Below are positions 1 to 11,500 of a stretch of DNA of 64,000 bases, one piece after another. The translations under genes and the position numbers were made by a program. This DNA is from Superficieibacter electus. GTDB lineage: Bacteria > Pseudomonadota > Gammaproteobacteria > Enterobacterales > Enterobacteriaceae. Under the pieces are notes generated by a model. It was not told the origin of the DNA, did no database searches, and worked only from the letters and a program-made list of their open reading frames with translations. Position 1 is the first letter of the stretch. Each line of letters starts with the position of its first letter. The stretch is from contig NZ_PQGD01000004.1 in assembly GCF_002915575.1 (NCBI RefSeq), positions 186,001 through 250,000 of the forward strand, given 5' to 3'.

Positions 1-145
1 CTACGTGTCATGTAATCCGGCGACCCTGGCGCGAGACAGCGAAGCGCTGCTTAATGCGGGGTATCACATTCAGCGACTGGCAATGCTGGATATGTTCCCG
101 CACACTGGGCATCTGGAATCAATGGTGCTGTTTGAGCATCACTAA
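1..145 (+). CDS. rlmD: RlmD (RumA) 23S rRNA methyltransferase, 3' end only
   Basis: Only the last 47 codons are in the window; the gene begins upstream. The frame reads [12 protein letters not shown] then a tail ending ESMVLFEHH and TAA. The SCNPxTLARD motif is the catalytic-cysteine region of the TrmA/RumA family of RNA uracil-C5 methyltransferases, and the C-terminal tail is that of RlmD, which methylates U1939 of 23S rRNA with S-adenosylmethionine. RlmD lies directly before relA in E. coli and Salmonella, and relA follows here after 52 bases. The family assignment rests on the short C-terminus plus this gene order. Confidence 0.88.
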   Translation, partial: YVSCNPATLARDSEALLNAGYHIQRLAMLDMFPHTGHLESMVLFEHH

Positions 146-197
146 ATAGCGTTGGCTTGCCGAATCCGGCAGGCCCGGTCCCTGAAAGGAGAGGACG

Positions 198-2435
198 ATG
201 GTTGCGGTAAGAAGTTCACATATGAATAAAGAGGGTGAATTTGACCCGAAAAAATGGATCGCCAGTCTGGGGATTTCCAGCCAGCAGTCGTGTGAACGCT
301 TAGCCGAGACCTGGGCCTACTGTCGTGAACAAACGCAGGGGCAGCCTAACGCCGATATTATCCTCTGGCGCGGCGTGGAAATGGTCGAAATCCTCTCTAT
401 GCTCAGCATGGACATTGATACGTTGCGCGCCGCGCTACTGTTCCCGCTGGTCGATAACCACGTGGTCAGTGAAGAGGCGCTTCAGGAAGCGGCGGGCAAG
501 CCGGTGGTGCTCCTCATCCATGGTGTGCGCGACATGGCGGCTATCCGTCAGCTTAAGGCGACCCATACGGATTCAGTCTCTTCCGAGCAGGTCGACAACG
601 TGCGGCGAATGCTGCTGGCGATGGTCGATGATTTCCGCTGCGTCGTTATCAAGCTTGCCGAGCGGGTAGCCCACCTGCGCGATGTGAAAGATGCGCCGGA
701 AGACGAGCGCGTGCTCGCGGCCAAAGAGTGCACCAATATTTATGCCCCGCTGGCTAACCGGCTGGGTATCGGCCAGTTGAAATGGGAGCTGGAAGATTAT
801 TGCTTCCGTTACCTGCATCCGGCGGAGTACAAACGCATCGCCAAACTGCTGCACGAGCGCCGTCTCGATCGCGAACAGTATATTGATGAATTCGTTGGTC
901 ACCTGCGTTCAGAAATCAAAACGGAAGGTGTAAAAGCCGAAGTGTACGGGCGACCCAAACACATCTACAGCATCTGGCGCAAAATGCAGAAGAAGCATCT
1001 CGCCTTTGACGAGCTGTTTGACGTGCGGGCGGTACGTATTGTGGCTGAGCGGTTGCAGGACTGCTACGCCGCGCTGGGAATAGTACACACCCATTATCGC
1101 CATCTGCCAGATGAGTTTGATGACTATGTGGCGAACCCTAAGCCCAACGGCTATCAGTCCATACATACCGTAGTCCTCGGGCCGGGCGGTAAAACCGTTG
1201 AAATTCAGATCCGTACAAAACAAATGCACGAAGATGCGGAACTGGGCGTGGCCGCGCACTGGAAATACAAAGAGGGCACCGTCGCAGGCGGCACGCGTAG
1301 CGGCCATGAAGACCGGATCGCCTGGCTGCGTAAACTGATTGCCTGGCAGGAAGAGATGGCTGACTCAGGCGAAATGCTTGATGAAGTGCGCAGCCAGGTT
1401 TTTGACGATCGCGTTTATGTCTTTACGCCAAAAGGTGACGTGGTGGATCTGCCCGCAGGCTCCACGCCGCTGGACTTTGCCTACCATATCCACAGCGACG
1501 TCGGGCACCGCTGCATCGGGGCGAAAATTGGCGGACGCATCGTGCCGTTTACCTATCAGTTGCAGATGGGCGATCAAATTGAAATCATCACCCAGAAACA
1601 GCCGAACCCGAGTCGCGACTGGCTGAACCCGAACCTGGGCTACGTGACCCCCCGCCGTGGACGCGCCAAAATTCATAACTGGTTCCGTAAACAGGATCGG
1701 GATAAAAACATCCTCGCCGGGCGGCAGATCCTCGACGATGAACTGGCGCATCTGGGCATCAGCCTGAAAGAGGCCGAGAAGTTCCTGCTGCCGCGCTATA
1801 ACTTCAATGAGATTGAAGAACTGCTGGCGGCGATTGGCGGCGGCGATATCCGTCTTAACCAGATGGTCAACTTCTTGCAGGCGCAGTTTAACAAGCCCAG
1901 CGCGGCCGAGCAGGATGCGGCGGCGCTTAAGCAGCTTCAGCAAAAAACGTATGCGCCGCCCAACCGCAGTAATAAAGACGATGGCCGCGTCGTTGTGGAA
2001 GGGGTAGGCAATCTGATGCATCACATTGCCCGCTGCTGCCAGCCGATCCCCGGCGATGAGATCGTCGGGTTTATCACCCAGGGCCGCGGGATTTCCGTGC
2101 ATCGTGCTGACTGCGATCAACTGGAAGAGCTGCGCACCCACGCGCCGGAACGCATTGTCGATGCGGTATGGGGTGAAAGCTATTCAGCAGGCTACTCACT
2201 GGTGGTCCGCGTCACCGCCAACGATCGCAGCGGCCTGCTGCGTGACATCACCACTATCCTGGCAAATGAAAAGGTCAATGTGCTGGGCGTGGCCAGCCGC
2301 AGCGACACGAAACAGCAGCTTGCCAGCATTGATATGACGATTGAAATCTATAACTTGCAGGTGCTCGGGCGAGTGCTCGGTAAACTGAATCAGGTGCCGG
2401 ATGTGATAGATGCGCGGCGGTTGCACGGCGGGTAA
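198..2435 (+). CDS. relA: RelA, ribosome-associated (p)ppGpp synthetase I
   Basis: Makes pppGpp/ppGpp from ATP and GTP or GDP when uncharged tRNA sits in the ribosomal A site (stringent response). At 745 residues it is one longer than E. coli RelA. Visible in order: degenerate HD hydrolase-like region (about 30-180), synthetase domain with the YGRPKHIYSIWRKM stretch and the EIQIRT motif near residue 335, a TGS domain (DRVYVFTPKGDVVDLPAGST, about 405-465), a zinc-finger region with HHIARCCQPIPGD (about 610) and a C-terminal ACT domain. The ATG has a good ribosome site (GGAGAGG, 190-196). It follows rlmD as in E. coli, but mazEF, which follow relA in K-12, are absent. Confidence 0.98.
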   Translation: MVAVRSSHMNKEGEFDPKKWIASLGISSQQSCERLAETWAYCREQTQGQPNADIILWRGVEMVEILSMLSMDIDTLRAALLFPLVDNHVVSEEALQEAAGKPVVLLIHGVRDMAAIRQLKATHTDSVSSEQVDNVRRMLLAMVDDFRCVVIKLAERVAHLRDVKDAPEDERVLAAKECTNIYAPLANRLGIGQLKWELEDYCFRYLHPAEYKRIAKLLHERRLDREQYIDEFVGHLRSEIKTEGVKAEVYGRPKHIYSIWRKMQKKHLAFDELFDVRAVRIVAERLQDCYAALGIVHTHYRHLPDEFDDYVANPKPNGYQSIHTVVLGPGGKTVEIQIRTKQMHEDAELGVAAHWKYKEGTVAGGTRSGHEDRIAWLRKLIAWQEEMADSGEMLDEVRSQVFDDRVYVFTPKGDVVDLPAGSTPLDFAYHIHSDVGHRCIGAKIGGRIVPFTYQLQMGDQIEIITQKQPNPSRDWLNPNLGYVTPRRGRAKIHNWFRKQDRDKNILAGRQILDDELAHLGISLKEAEKFLLPRYNFNEIEELLAAIGGGDIRLNQMVNFLQAQFNKPSAAEQDAAALKQLQQKTYAPPNRSNKDDGRVVVEGVGNLMHHIARCCQPIPGDEIVGFITQGRGISVHRADCDQLEELRTHAPERIVDAVWGESYSAGYSLVVRVTANDRSGLLRDITTILANEKVNVLGVASRSDTKQQLASIDMTIEIYNLQVLGRVLGKLNQVPDVIDARRLHGG

Positions 2436-2463
2436 GGGGTGGCGTAGCACGCCTGAAAACATC

Positions 2464-2500
2464 GCGGCCTTGCTGTTATTCAGTAAGGCCGCCGTTTATT
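2464..2500 (+). terminator. Intrinsic terminator after relA
   Basis: GCGGCCTT (2464-2471) pairs with AAGGCCGC (2485-2492); an inner CTG/CAG pair extends the stem to about 11 pairs, with one G-U. A modest T-rich tail (GTTTATTGTCTTT) follows. It lies 29 bases after the relA stop. Confidence 0.75.
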
Positions 2501-2656
2501 GTCTTTACTATTGGCGCGCCGCATCCTGAATGGGGAATACGCCAATATCCCCCCAGGCAACATATTGTTTACGTTATAGCGCCAATGACAGAGGTGATCG
2601 TTTTTTAAATCAAAAGCAGGATGCGGGTTTACGCGTTAACCGGCTATAATGCGCTG

Positions 2657-2854
2657 TATACTCGTCGTCTTTCACGTTGCAGGTGCGTTGGCTACGCTCG
2701 CTCACCCGAATCACTTACTGGAGTAAGCTCATCGGGATTAAATGAAAGGCATCCTGCCTTTCACCTGAGGCCAGCCTTTGGCTGGTCAAATTTGTTTCCG
2801 ACAAATTTGTCGCTCACTTGCCGCCTTCCTGCAACGTGAAATCCATAGAGTATA
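2657..2854. repeat. ERIC (IRU) element, long form with ~71-base insert
   Basis: The ends are TATACTC and GAGTATA, and the inner arms TTTCACGTTGCAGG and CCTGCAACGTGAAA are inverted repeats. The core has the ERIC signature (GTGCGTTGGCTACGCTCGCT, TCACTTACTGGAGTAAGCTC, CTTGCCGCCTTCCTGCAAC). It measures 198 bases against about 127 for a standard ERIC. The excess, roughly 2740-2810, sits after the central ATCGGGATT and before TCGCTCACTTGCC and folds into three consecutive small hairpins. ERICs are non-autonomous intergenic repeats that can be transcribed into long hairpins. Confidence 0.88.
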
Positions 2855-2887
2855 GAAAATAATTGCAATGCGGCGAGGTGAGAGCTT

Positions 2888-2950
2888 ATGGCTTGTATTT
2901 TACAATGTGACTGCCGATCTCAAACCTTATTTGTTATGCCGGGTGAATAA
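2888..2950 (+). CDS. Possible 20-residue leader peptide
   Basis: An ATG follows a strong ribosome-site-like GAGGTGAG (2875-2882) by 5 bases and reads MACILQCDCRSQTLFVMPGE then TAA. The stop lies 6 bases before the ATG of the next gene, so translation of the two could be coupled. Three cysteines fall in the first nine residues. I recognise no homologue, and the frame is short enough to be chance. The spacing and ribosome site are the only support. Confidence 0.3.
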   Translation: MACILQCDCRSQTLFVMPGE

Positions 2951-2956
2951 TTGACG

Positions 2957-3289
2957 ATGAGCCTGGACCTCAGCTTTTTTATCCTGTACTTACTCTCCTC
3001 ATTACTGTTGTTCGTCCTGCAAATCTGGATCTACTTCTTAATTTATCCTGTGGGTGGACTTACTTCACACCTGGTATGTCGGGCCGCGAATATGGCGGCG
3101 ATGGCGATACAACTATGTCTGGTGGCGACGGGCCGTTTCCCTTTTAACGTGTTGTCGTCACAAGTGCGTTTTGTAGACGATATGGTACGTGTGCTGGCGC
3201 TGGTTTTTCTGCTGTTGCATGGCGTGGTGTATATATTCTTGCTGCATGGCGGCTTGCCAAAGCGAAAACCGCCGCTGTGGCGCGATTAA
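2957..3289 (+). CDS. Small membrane protein of unknown function
   Basis: 110 residues from ATG 2957, preceded by GGGTGA at 2941-2946; a TTG two codons upstream is less likely. Three hydrophobic stretches are visible: about residues 5-30 (FFILYLLSSLLLFVLQIWIY), about 38-60 (LVCRAANMAAMAIQLCLVA, weaker) and about 75-98 (VLALVFLLLHGVVYIFLLH). A positively charged tail (GLPKRKPPLWRD) suggests a cytoplasmic C-terminus. I recognise no family. It lies between relA and mazG, the position of mazEF in E. coli, but resembles neither toxin nor antitoxin. Confidence 0.65.
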   Translation: MSLDLSFFILYLLSSLLLFVLQIWIYFLIYPVGGLTSHLVCRAANMAAMAIQLCLVATGRFPFNVLSSQVRFVDDMVRVLALVFLLLHGVVYIFLLHGGLPKRKPPLWRD

Positions 3290-3385
3290 GGTAAGCCACT
3301 CTCAGAATGATTGATAGCGAATGCGTCAGGTGGATACGTTACAATCACATTCATTGTTCACAACCACTCAAAAATGATGACCATT

Positions 3386-4177
3386 ATGACGCAAATCGAC
3401 CGCCTGCTCTCTATCATGCAGCGCCTGCGCGACCCGGAAAACGGCTGCCCGTGGGACAAAGAACAAACCTTCGCTACCATCGCCCCTTACACCCTGGAAG
3501 AAACCTACGAAGTGCTGGATGCCATTGCCCGTGAAGATTTTGACGATCTGCGCGGTGAACTGGGCGACCTTCTTTTTCAGGTGGTGTTCTACGCGCAAAT
3601 GGCGCAGGAAGAAGGGCGCTTCGATTTCAATGACATCTGCGCGGCGATCGGCGACAAGCTTGAGCGTCGTCATCCGCATATATTTGGTGACGCGGCAGCG
3701 GGAAACAGCGCCGAGGTGCTGGCGCGCTGGGAGCAAATCAAAAGCGATGAGCGGGCGCAAAAAGCGCAGCATTCTGCGCTGGATGATATTCCCCACAGCT
3801 TCCCGGCCCTGATGCGGGCGCACAAAATCCAGAAACGTTGCTCCACCGTCGGTTTCGACTGGACCTCGCTTGGTCCGGTTCTGGATAAAGTGCATGAAGA
3901 AATTGACGAGGTTATGCACGAAGCACAACAGGCGGTAGTCGATCAGGCCAGAGTCGAAGAAGAAATGGGCGATTTGCTGTTTGCGACCGTCAATCTTTCC
4001 CGCCATCTTGGCGTGAAAGCGGAGGTCGCATTACAAAAAGCCAATCTGAAATTTGAGCGCCGGTTTCGCGAAGTGGAGCGTATTGTCGCCGCGCGTGGCC
4101 TGGAAATGACCGGCGTTGACCTGCAAACAATGGAAGATGTCTGGCAGGAAGTAAAACGCCAGGAATATGATCTCTAA
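3386..4177 (+). CDS. mazG: MazG nucleoside triphosphate pyrophosphohydrolase
   Basis: Hydrolyses NTPs and dNTPs to monophosphate and pyrophosphate, with roles in nucleotide sanitation and in limiting (p)ppGpp effects. From ATG 3386 it is 263 residues, exactly the E. coli length, and starts MTQIDRLLSIMQRLRDPENG as expected. Earlier in-frame ATGs at 3374 and 3377 would add only MMTI. Two tandem MazG domains are visible, each with the metal-binding EExxE-type helix: ETYEVLDAI...GELGDLLFQVVF (about 38-65) and EIDEVMHEA...EEEMGDLLFATV (about 172-205). The gene is kept although mazEF are missing. Confidence 0.97.
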   Translation: MTQIDRLLSIMQRLRDPENGCPWDKEQTFATIAPYTLEETYEVLDAIAREDFDDLRGELGDLLFQVVFYAQMAQEEGRFDFNDICAAIGDKLERRHPHIFGDAAAGNSAEVLARWEQIKSDERAQKAQHSALDDIPHSFPALMRAHKIQKRCSTVGFDWTSLGPVLDKVHEEIDEVMHEAQQAVVDQARVEEEMGDLLFATVNLSRHLGVKAEVALQKANLKFERRFREVERIVAARGLEMTGVDLQTMEDVWQEVKRQEYDL

Positions 4178-4318
4178 CGATTTTCGCCCTCAGGCGCACG
4201 TTGTGTCATTTTTTAAATAACAAGCGCTTGATTTGCGTCAAAAACATTTCCCTGAAAGTGGCTATTTTCTCACTCCTCATATCGTTGGCCATGGCAGAAG
4301 AGGAGGGAGAATGAAAGT

Positions 4319-4347
4319 TTGTGGCGCTCGCCATGTTCGGGTATACT
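4319..4347 (+). promoter_or_regulatory. pyrG promoter
   Basis: TTGTGG (4319-4324), a 17-base spacer and TATACT (4342-4347) form a good sigma-70 promoter 56 bases before the pyrG ATG. Transcription would start near 4354, giving a leader of about 50 bases. Confidence 0.65.
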
Positions 4348-4387
4348 ACTGTCCCGTCCTGGTTATTCCATCGTCTTTTAAACCTAA

Positions 4388-7422
<3,035 letters not shown>

Positions 7423-7443
7423 TCCTGTACTTTTGCTCTCAGG

Positions 7444-7469
7444 AAAAACCCGCTTCGGCGGGTTTTTTT
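7444..7469. terminator. Bidirectional terminator after eno
   Basis: A5 - CCCGC - TTCG - GCGGG - T7. The symmetric A and T runs allow it to end eno on the plus strand and the RpiR-type gene, which stops at 7474, on the minus strand. Confidence 0.92.
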
Positions 7470-7473
7470 GTAC

Positions 7474-8298
7474 CTACAACAGCAGTGGCAGTGTGGCGCT
7501 GGCGGTTTGCTGGCTACGCTCACTGTAGCGTTCATCCAGCGACAACAGCGATGTAATGACCAGTTCTACCAGCAGCATTGCCCCCACTTTTGCATTGAGT
7601 GCGCCTGCGCTTAATGGTCCTTCCGGCTTAGCGGCCACCAGCAAAATATCGCTAAGTGAGGCCAGCGGACTGCGCGGCGTATTGCTGATGGTCAGCACCC
7701 TGGCCCCACATTTACGTGCCAGTTTGACGACGTGCAGTAGATCCCGCGTCGAACCCGAGCTGGAAATCGCCACTACCACATCCTCACCGCTAAGCGCGGT
7801 GGCGCTCATCGCCGCCCGGTGCATATCGCTGAATAGCTGGCCAGCTTTGCCAAGGCGTAACAGCTTATAATGCAGATAATCACCAATAATGGCGCTGGCA
7901 GCGACACCATAAATCTGTACGGATCGCGCTTCATGCAGCGCCAGCGCCGCCTGTTCCAGTACGCTGCGATCCAGTAATTCTGCCGTATCGCGCAATGCCT
8001 GAACCGACTCGTCGACCAGCGTGTCAATCTCATCACCCTGCGCACGTGGAGCCTGCAAACGCTGCACATCCAGCGCCAGCGCCATTTTAAACTCGGTATA
8101 TCCCTTACAACCCAGCGCACGGCACAGGCGCGTAACGCTGGCTTCACTGGTTTCACTCTCCCGTGCCAGCTCGGTAATCGTCAGATAAAGCACCCGCGAC
8201 GGATCGGTCAGCACAAAATCTCCCAGCTTTTGCTGCGTGGGACTATAACCCGAGACATTTTGCCGCAGCCTGAGCAGCACATTTTCGTTTTCAGCCAT
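7474..8298 (-). CDS. RpiR/MurR-family transcriptional regulator
   Basis: 274 residues. The N-terminal helix-turn-helix (about 1-77) is recognisable from SPTQQKLGDFVLTDPSRVLYLTITELARESETSEASVTRLCRALG, the RpiR-family pattern; the C-terminal SIS sugar-phosphate-binding domain (about 120-255) contains IYGVAASAIIGDYLHYKL and VVAISSSGSTRDLLHVVKLAR. Members sense phosphosugars and control adjacent sugar genes. It is divergent from a PTS transporter and NanE-type epimerase, so it probably controls them with N-acetylmannosamine 6-phosphate or N-acetylglucosamine 6-phosphate as effector (inference). Two operator-like repeats lie in the shared upstream region. Confidence 0.9.
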   Translation of the reverse strand: MAENENVLLRLRQNVSGYSPTQQKLGDFVLTDPSRVLYLTITELARESETSEASVTRLCRALGCKGYTEFKMALALDVQRLQAPRAQGDEIDTLVDESVQALRDTAELLDRSVLEQAALALHEARSVQIYGVAASAIIGDYLHYKLLRLGKAGQLFSDMHRAAMSATALSGEDVVVAISSSGSTRDLLHVVKLARKCGARVLTISNTPRSPLASLSDILLVAAKPEGPLSAGALNAKVGAMLLVELVITSLLSLDERYSERSQQTASATLPLLL

Positions 8299-8393
8299 GC
8301 CAGTATTCCTTATTTTTCCTGACGCTAAGTGTGGCGGAAATCCCGCTTTGGATGCCAGTCATTTTAAAAAAGTATGATCAACGTCCGCTTTAT

Positions 8394-8442
8394 TGATGAT
8401 AATTTTCAAATATTATTATTTTTATGATAAAAATTTTCATCA
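8394..8442. promoter_or_regulatory. Two operator-like repeats between RpiR gene and PTS gene
   Basis: TGATAAAAATTTTCATCA (8425-8442) is an 18-base palindrome with one mismatched pair. A related copy, TGATGATAATTTTCAAAT (8394-8411), keeps the TGAT-N5-TTTTCA frame 31 bases away, about three helical turns. They are candidate sites for the adjacent RpiR-type regulator. Confidence 0.5.
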
Positions 8443-8461
8443 AAACAGCGGGGGAGAAAAA

Positions 8462-10018
8462 ATGACCATATTTAGCGGAGCCTCATCAGGAGGCTGGTTT
8501 GAAAAAGCACAGCGGTTTGGCAAATCATTTATGCTGCCAATTGCGGTACTGCCTGCGGCGGGCCTGCTACTGGGCATCGGTGGGGCGCTGTCAAATCCCA
8601 ATACGTTAACGGCATATCCGTTTCTTGATGTGGGCTGGTTACAGGCCATCTTCACCATCATGAGCAGCGCCGGCGCGATTGTATTTGCTAACCTGTCGGT
8701 ACTATTTGCCGTTGGAGTGGCGGTCGGCCTGGCGAAAACCGATAAAGGCACGGCAGGGCTGGCGGCGCTACTGGCTTTCCTCGTGATGAATGCCACGATC
8801 AATGCGCTGCTGACGCTGACCGGAGAATTGGCGCAAAGCAATCCCGGTGCGGTCGGGCAGGGCATGGTCCTCGGTGTTCAGACGCTGGAAACCGGCGTTT
8901 TTGGCGGCGTCGTCATCGGCCTGGTGACCTGCGCACTGCATCATCGGTTTAACAAAATCGCCCTGCCACAGTTTCTGGGATTTTTTGGCGGTTCGCGCTT
9001 TGTGCCTATTATCAGCTCACTGGCGGCGATTGTGGTTGGGGCGATCATGACCGTCGTCTGGCCGCACTTTCAGAAGCTGATCTTTGGCCTTGGCGGTCTG
9101 GTGGATGCCACCGGCTATCTGGGCACGCTACTGTACGGCTTTATTCTGCGCATGCTTGGCCCGTTCGGCCTGCACCATATCTTTTACCTGCCATTCTGGA
9201 CCACGGCACTCGGCGGCAGTGAAATCGTCAACGGCCAGTTGGTTGAAGGCACGCAGCGAATTTTCTTTGCCCAGCTTGCCGACCCAAACACGCAGCAGTT
9301 TTACGTCGGCACTTCACGTTTCATGTCCGGCCGCTTTATTACCATGATGTTTGGCCTGATCGGTGCCTGTCTGGCGATGTATCACACTGCGAAACCTGAA
9401 AATAAAAAACGCGTGGCCGGACTGCTGCTGTCGGCGGCGCTGACGTCGTTTTTGACCGGCATCACCGAACCCATCGAGTTTTCTTTCCTGTTTGTTGCTC
9501 CGGTGTTGTATGTCATTCACGCCTTTTTTGACGGGCTGGCATTTATGCTGGCACACATTCTGCACATCACTATCGGGCAAACCTTCTCCGGCGGATTTAT
9601 TGATTTTGTCCTGTTTGGCATCTTACAGGGCGAAGCAAAAACCCACTGGTTATACGTACCCATGGTCGGTATTCCGTGGTTCTTCCTCTACTACTTCACC
9701 TTCCGCTTCTTAATTACCCGCTTTAATTTCCTGACGCCGGGGCGCGAAAAGCAGGATACGGAAGCGGTAAACGTGAGCGGCAGCGATCGCGCCAGGGCGA
9801 TTATGGCGGCACTGGGCGGTCAGGAAAATCTGGACGAGGTGGACTGTTGTGCGACACGCCTGCGGATCACGGTAAAAAACAGCGCCAGCGTTGACGAGGC
9901 GGCACTCAAAGCGACGGGCGCTCGGGGCGTGATCCAGCGCGGTAATGGCATTCAGGTGATTTATGGTCCGCACGTGACGATTATCAAAAATGAAATTGAA
10001 GAGATTCTGGTGGAATGA
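8462..10018 (+). CDS. PTS EIIBC permease, glucose/N-acetylglucosamine superfamily
   Basis: Transports and phosphorylates a sugar across the inner membrane. From ATG 8462, which follows GGGGGAG, it has 518 residues. A membrane EIIC domain (about 10-420) contains [39 protein letters not shown] and [15 protein letters not shown], all typical of the Glc family. A C-terminal EIIB domain (about 445-518) carries the phosphorylation-site region [12 protein letters not shown]. There is no EIIA domain, so it would depend on Crr or another EIIA in trans. The stop overlaps the NanE-type gene (ATGA), which points to N-acetylmannosamine as substrate (inference); N-acetylglucosamine-type sugars remain possible. 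Confidence 0.88.
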   Translation: MTIFSGASSGGWFEKAQRFGKSFMLPIAVLPAAGLLLGIGGALSNPNTLTAYPFLDVGWLQAIFTIMSSAGAIVFANLSVLFAVGVAVGLAKTDKGTAGLAALLAFLVMNATINALLTLTGELAQSNPGAVGQGMVLGVQTLETGVFGGVVIGLVTCALHHRFNKIALPQFLGFFGGSRFVPIISSLAAIVVGAIMTVVWPHFQKLIFGLGGLVDATGYLGTLLYGFILRMLGPFGLHHIFYLPFWTTALGGSEIVNGQLVEGTQRIFFAQLADPNTQQFYVGTSRFMSGRFITMMFGLIGACLAMYHTAKPENKKRVAGLLLSAALTSFLTGITEPIEFSFLFVAPVLYVIHAFFDGLAFMLAHILHITIGQTFSGGFIDFVLFGILQGEAKTHWLYVPMVGIPWFFLYYFTFRFLITRFNFLTPGREKQDTEAVNVSGSDRARAIMAALGGQENLDEVDCCATRLRITVKNSASVDEAALKATGARGVIQRGNGIQVIYGPHVTIIKNEIEEILVE

Positions 10019-10722
10019 ACATGATGTTAGAGCAAATCAAGGGCAGGCTGGTGGTTTCCTGCCAGGCGCTGGAAAATGAACCGCTGCACAGTTCGTTTAT
10101 CATGTCGCGCATGGCGCTGGCGGCAAAGCAGGGCGGCGCGGCGGGGATTCGTGCTAACAGCGTCGTCGATATTCAGGCGATTAAAGCGCAGGTTGATTTA
10201 CCGGTGATCGGCATCATCAAACGCGATTATCCCGACAGCGATGTTTTTATCTCTGCCACGATGCGTGAAATCGACGAGCTGATGACGGCTGCCCCGGAGA
10301 TGATTGCTCTTGATGCTACGTTGCGCCCCAGGCCCGGCGGACAAACACTTTCCGCACTGATAAGGCAGATCCGTGAGCGTTATCCGCAGGTGCAACTGAT
10401 GGCGGACATCGCCAGCCTTGACGATGCAAAGGCCGCAGCGCAGCTTGGTTTCAACTGTATCGGCACGACGTTATACGGTTATACAAAAGCCTCAGCAGGG
10501 CACAAACTGGCAGAGAACGACTGCGCGTTTTTGCGCGCGGTGCTGGAGGCTGTCAGCGTGCCGGTTATCGCCGAAGGCAATGTTGACACGCCGGAACTGG
10601 CGGCGCGCTGCCTTGAACTCGGCGCGCATGCGGTGGTGGTGGGTGGAGCGATCACCCGACCACAGCAAATCACCACACGCTTCGCGGCGGCGATTGCGCA
10701 ACAGAGCGCGAATCGCACATGA
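10015..10722 (+). CDS. nanE: NanE-type N-acetylmannosamine-6-phosphate 2-epimerase
   Basis: Converts ManNAc-6-P to GlcNAc-6-P, which enters the nag pathway. 235 residues from the ATG overlapping the PTS stop; in-frame ATGs at 10021 and 10024 are alternatives. The TIM-barrel NanE family is recognised by [23 protein letters not shown], the catalytic-lysine segment [30 protein letters not shown] and [11 protein letters not shown] with the conserved glutamate. It is divergent from the E. coli nan-operon NanE, so a second nanE may exist elsewhere. Uptake by the preceding EIIBC and epimerisation here would form a two-step route. Confidence 0.88.
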   Translation: MNMMLEQIKGRLVVSCQALENEPLHSSFIMSRMALAAKQGGAAGIRANSVVDIQAIKAQVDLPVIGIIKRDYPDSDVFISATMREIDELMTAAPEMIALDATLRPRPGGQTLSALIRQIRERYPQVQLMADIASLDDAKAAAQLGFNCIGTTLYGYTKASAGHKLAENDCAFLRAVLEAVSVPVIAEGNVDTPELAARCLELGAHAVVVGGAITRPQQITTRFAAAIAQQSANRT

Positions 10723-10776
10723 TCGTTACGTCAGGATCTGCGATAATCAGGGTTTACAGGCTAAACCGAGAAGACT

Positions 10777-11448
10777 ATGCAGTACCCGATAAATGAGATG
10801 TTCCAGACCCTCCAGGGTGAAGGCTACTTTACCGGCGTCCCCGCCATTTTTATTCGTTTACAGGGATGCCCGGTAGGCTGCGCCTGGTGCGACACCAAAC
10901 ACACCTGGGATAAACTTAGCGATCGGGAAGTCTCACTTTACAGCATTCTGGCGAAAACCAAAGAGAGCGACAAGTGGGGCGCGGCAAGCAGTGAAGATCT
11001 GCTGGCGATCATTGAACGGCAGGGGTATACCGCCCGTCACATTGTGATCACCGGCGGCGAACCGTGCATCCATGACTTACTGCCACTAACCATGCTACTG
11101 GAGAAAAACGGCTTTAGTTGCCAGATTGAAACCAGTGGCACGCATGAGATTCGCTGTACGCCGAATACCTGGGTCACCGTTTCGCCGAAAGTGAACATGC
11201 GCGGTGGCTACGATGTTCTGGAGCAGGCGCTCCAGCGCGCGGACGAAATAAAGCACCCGGTTGGGCGCGTGCGGGATATCGAAGCGCTGGACGAACTGCT
11301 CGCCGTTCTGAAGGATGACAAACCACGGGTGATTGCCCTGCAACCTATCAGTCAGAAAGACGATGCGACGCGTCTGTGTATCGAAACCTGCATCGCCCGC
11401 AACTGGCGTTTGTCGATGCAGACGCACAAGTATTTGAATATTGCGTAG
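10777..11448 (+). CDS. queE: QueE, 7-carboxy-7-deazaguanine synthase
   Basis: Radical SAM enzyme converting 6-carboxytetrahydropterin to 7-carboxy-7-deazaguanine, a step of queuosine biosynthesis. 223 residues, the E. coli length. The cluster motif is GCPVGCAWCDTKHTW (CX3CX2C, about residues 31-38), followed by HIVITGGEPCIHDL (SAM-binding GGE) and IETSGTHE. A companion pathway gene, queD, lies at the other end of the ygc cluster, as in E. coli. Confidence 0.97.
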   Translation: MQYPINEMFQTLQGEGYFTGVPAIFIRLQGCPVGCAWCDTKHTWDKLSDREVSLYSILAKTKESDKWGAASSEDLLAIIERQGYTARHIVITGGEPCIHDLLPLTMLLEKNGFSCQIETSGTHEIRCTPNTWVTVSPKVNMRGGYDVLEQALQRADEIKHPVGRVRDIEALDELLAVLKDDKPRVIALQPISQKDDATRLCIETCIARNWRLSMQTHKYLNIA

Positions 11449-11468
11449 AAATATTGCCTGGAAATATC

Positions 11469-11493
11469 GCCGGATGGAGAGCGTCCATCCGGC
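11469..11493. terminator. Inverted repeat between convergent queE and ygcE
   Basis: GCCGGATGGA (11469-11478) pairs perfectly with TCCATCCGGC (11484-11493) around a 5-base loop. It lies 20 bases after the queE stop and 7 before the ygcE stop. The GCCGGATG core is REP-like; there is no T run, so it may act as a transcript-end stabiliser. Confidence 0.6.
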
Positions 11494-11500
11494 GTGCTCG

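Larger units (their letters stand above)
2436..2956. other. relA to small membrane gene gap (521 bases)
   Basis: Where E. coli K-12 has mazEF, this gap holds the relA terminator, about 150 bases with no evident feature (2501-2656), a long ERIC-type repeat (2657-2854) and a 20-codon open frame (2888-2950) leading into the membrane protein gene. I see no remnant of the mazE or mazF proteins in any frame. Confidence 0.7.

Noticed and set aside
2621-2839. 72-codon frame across the ERIC repeat
   Set aside because: It is read through the repeat itself; the sequence is explained by the ERIC element.
8401-8461. Earlier start of the PTS gene at 8393
   Set aside because: The added residues are encoded by the AT-rich operator region, and ATG 8462 has GGGGGAG at proper spacing and the family N-terminus.
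11469-11493. Inverted repeat read as part of a CRISPR or transposon end
   Set aside because: A single perfect hairpin with a REP-like core between convergent genes; no second copy nearby and no transposase.
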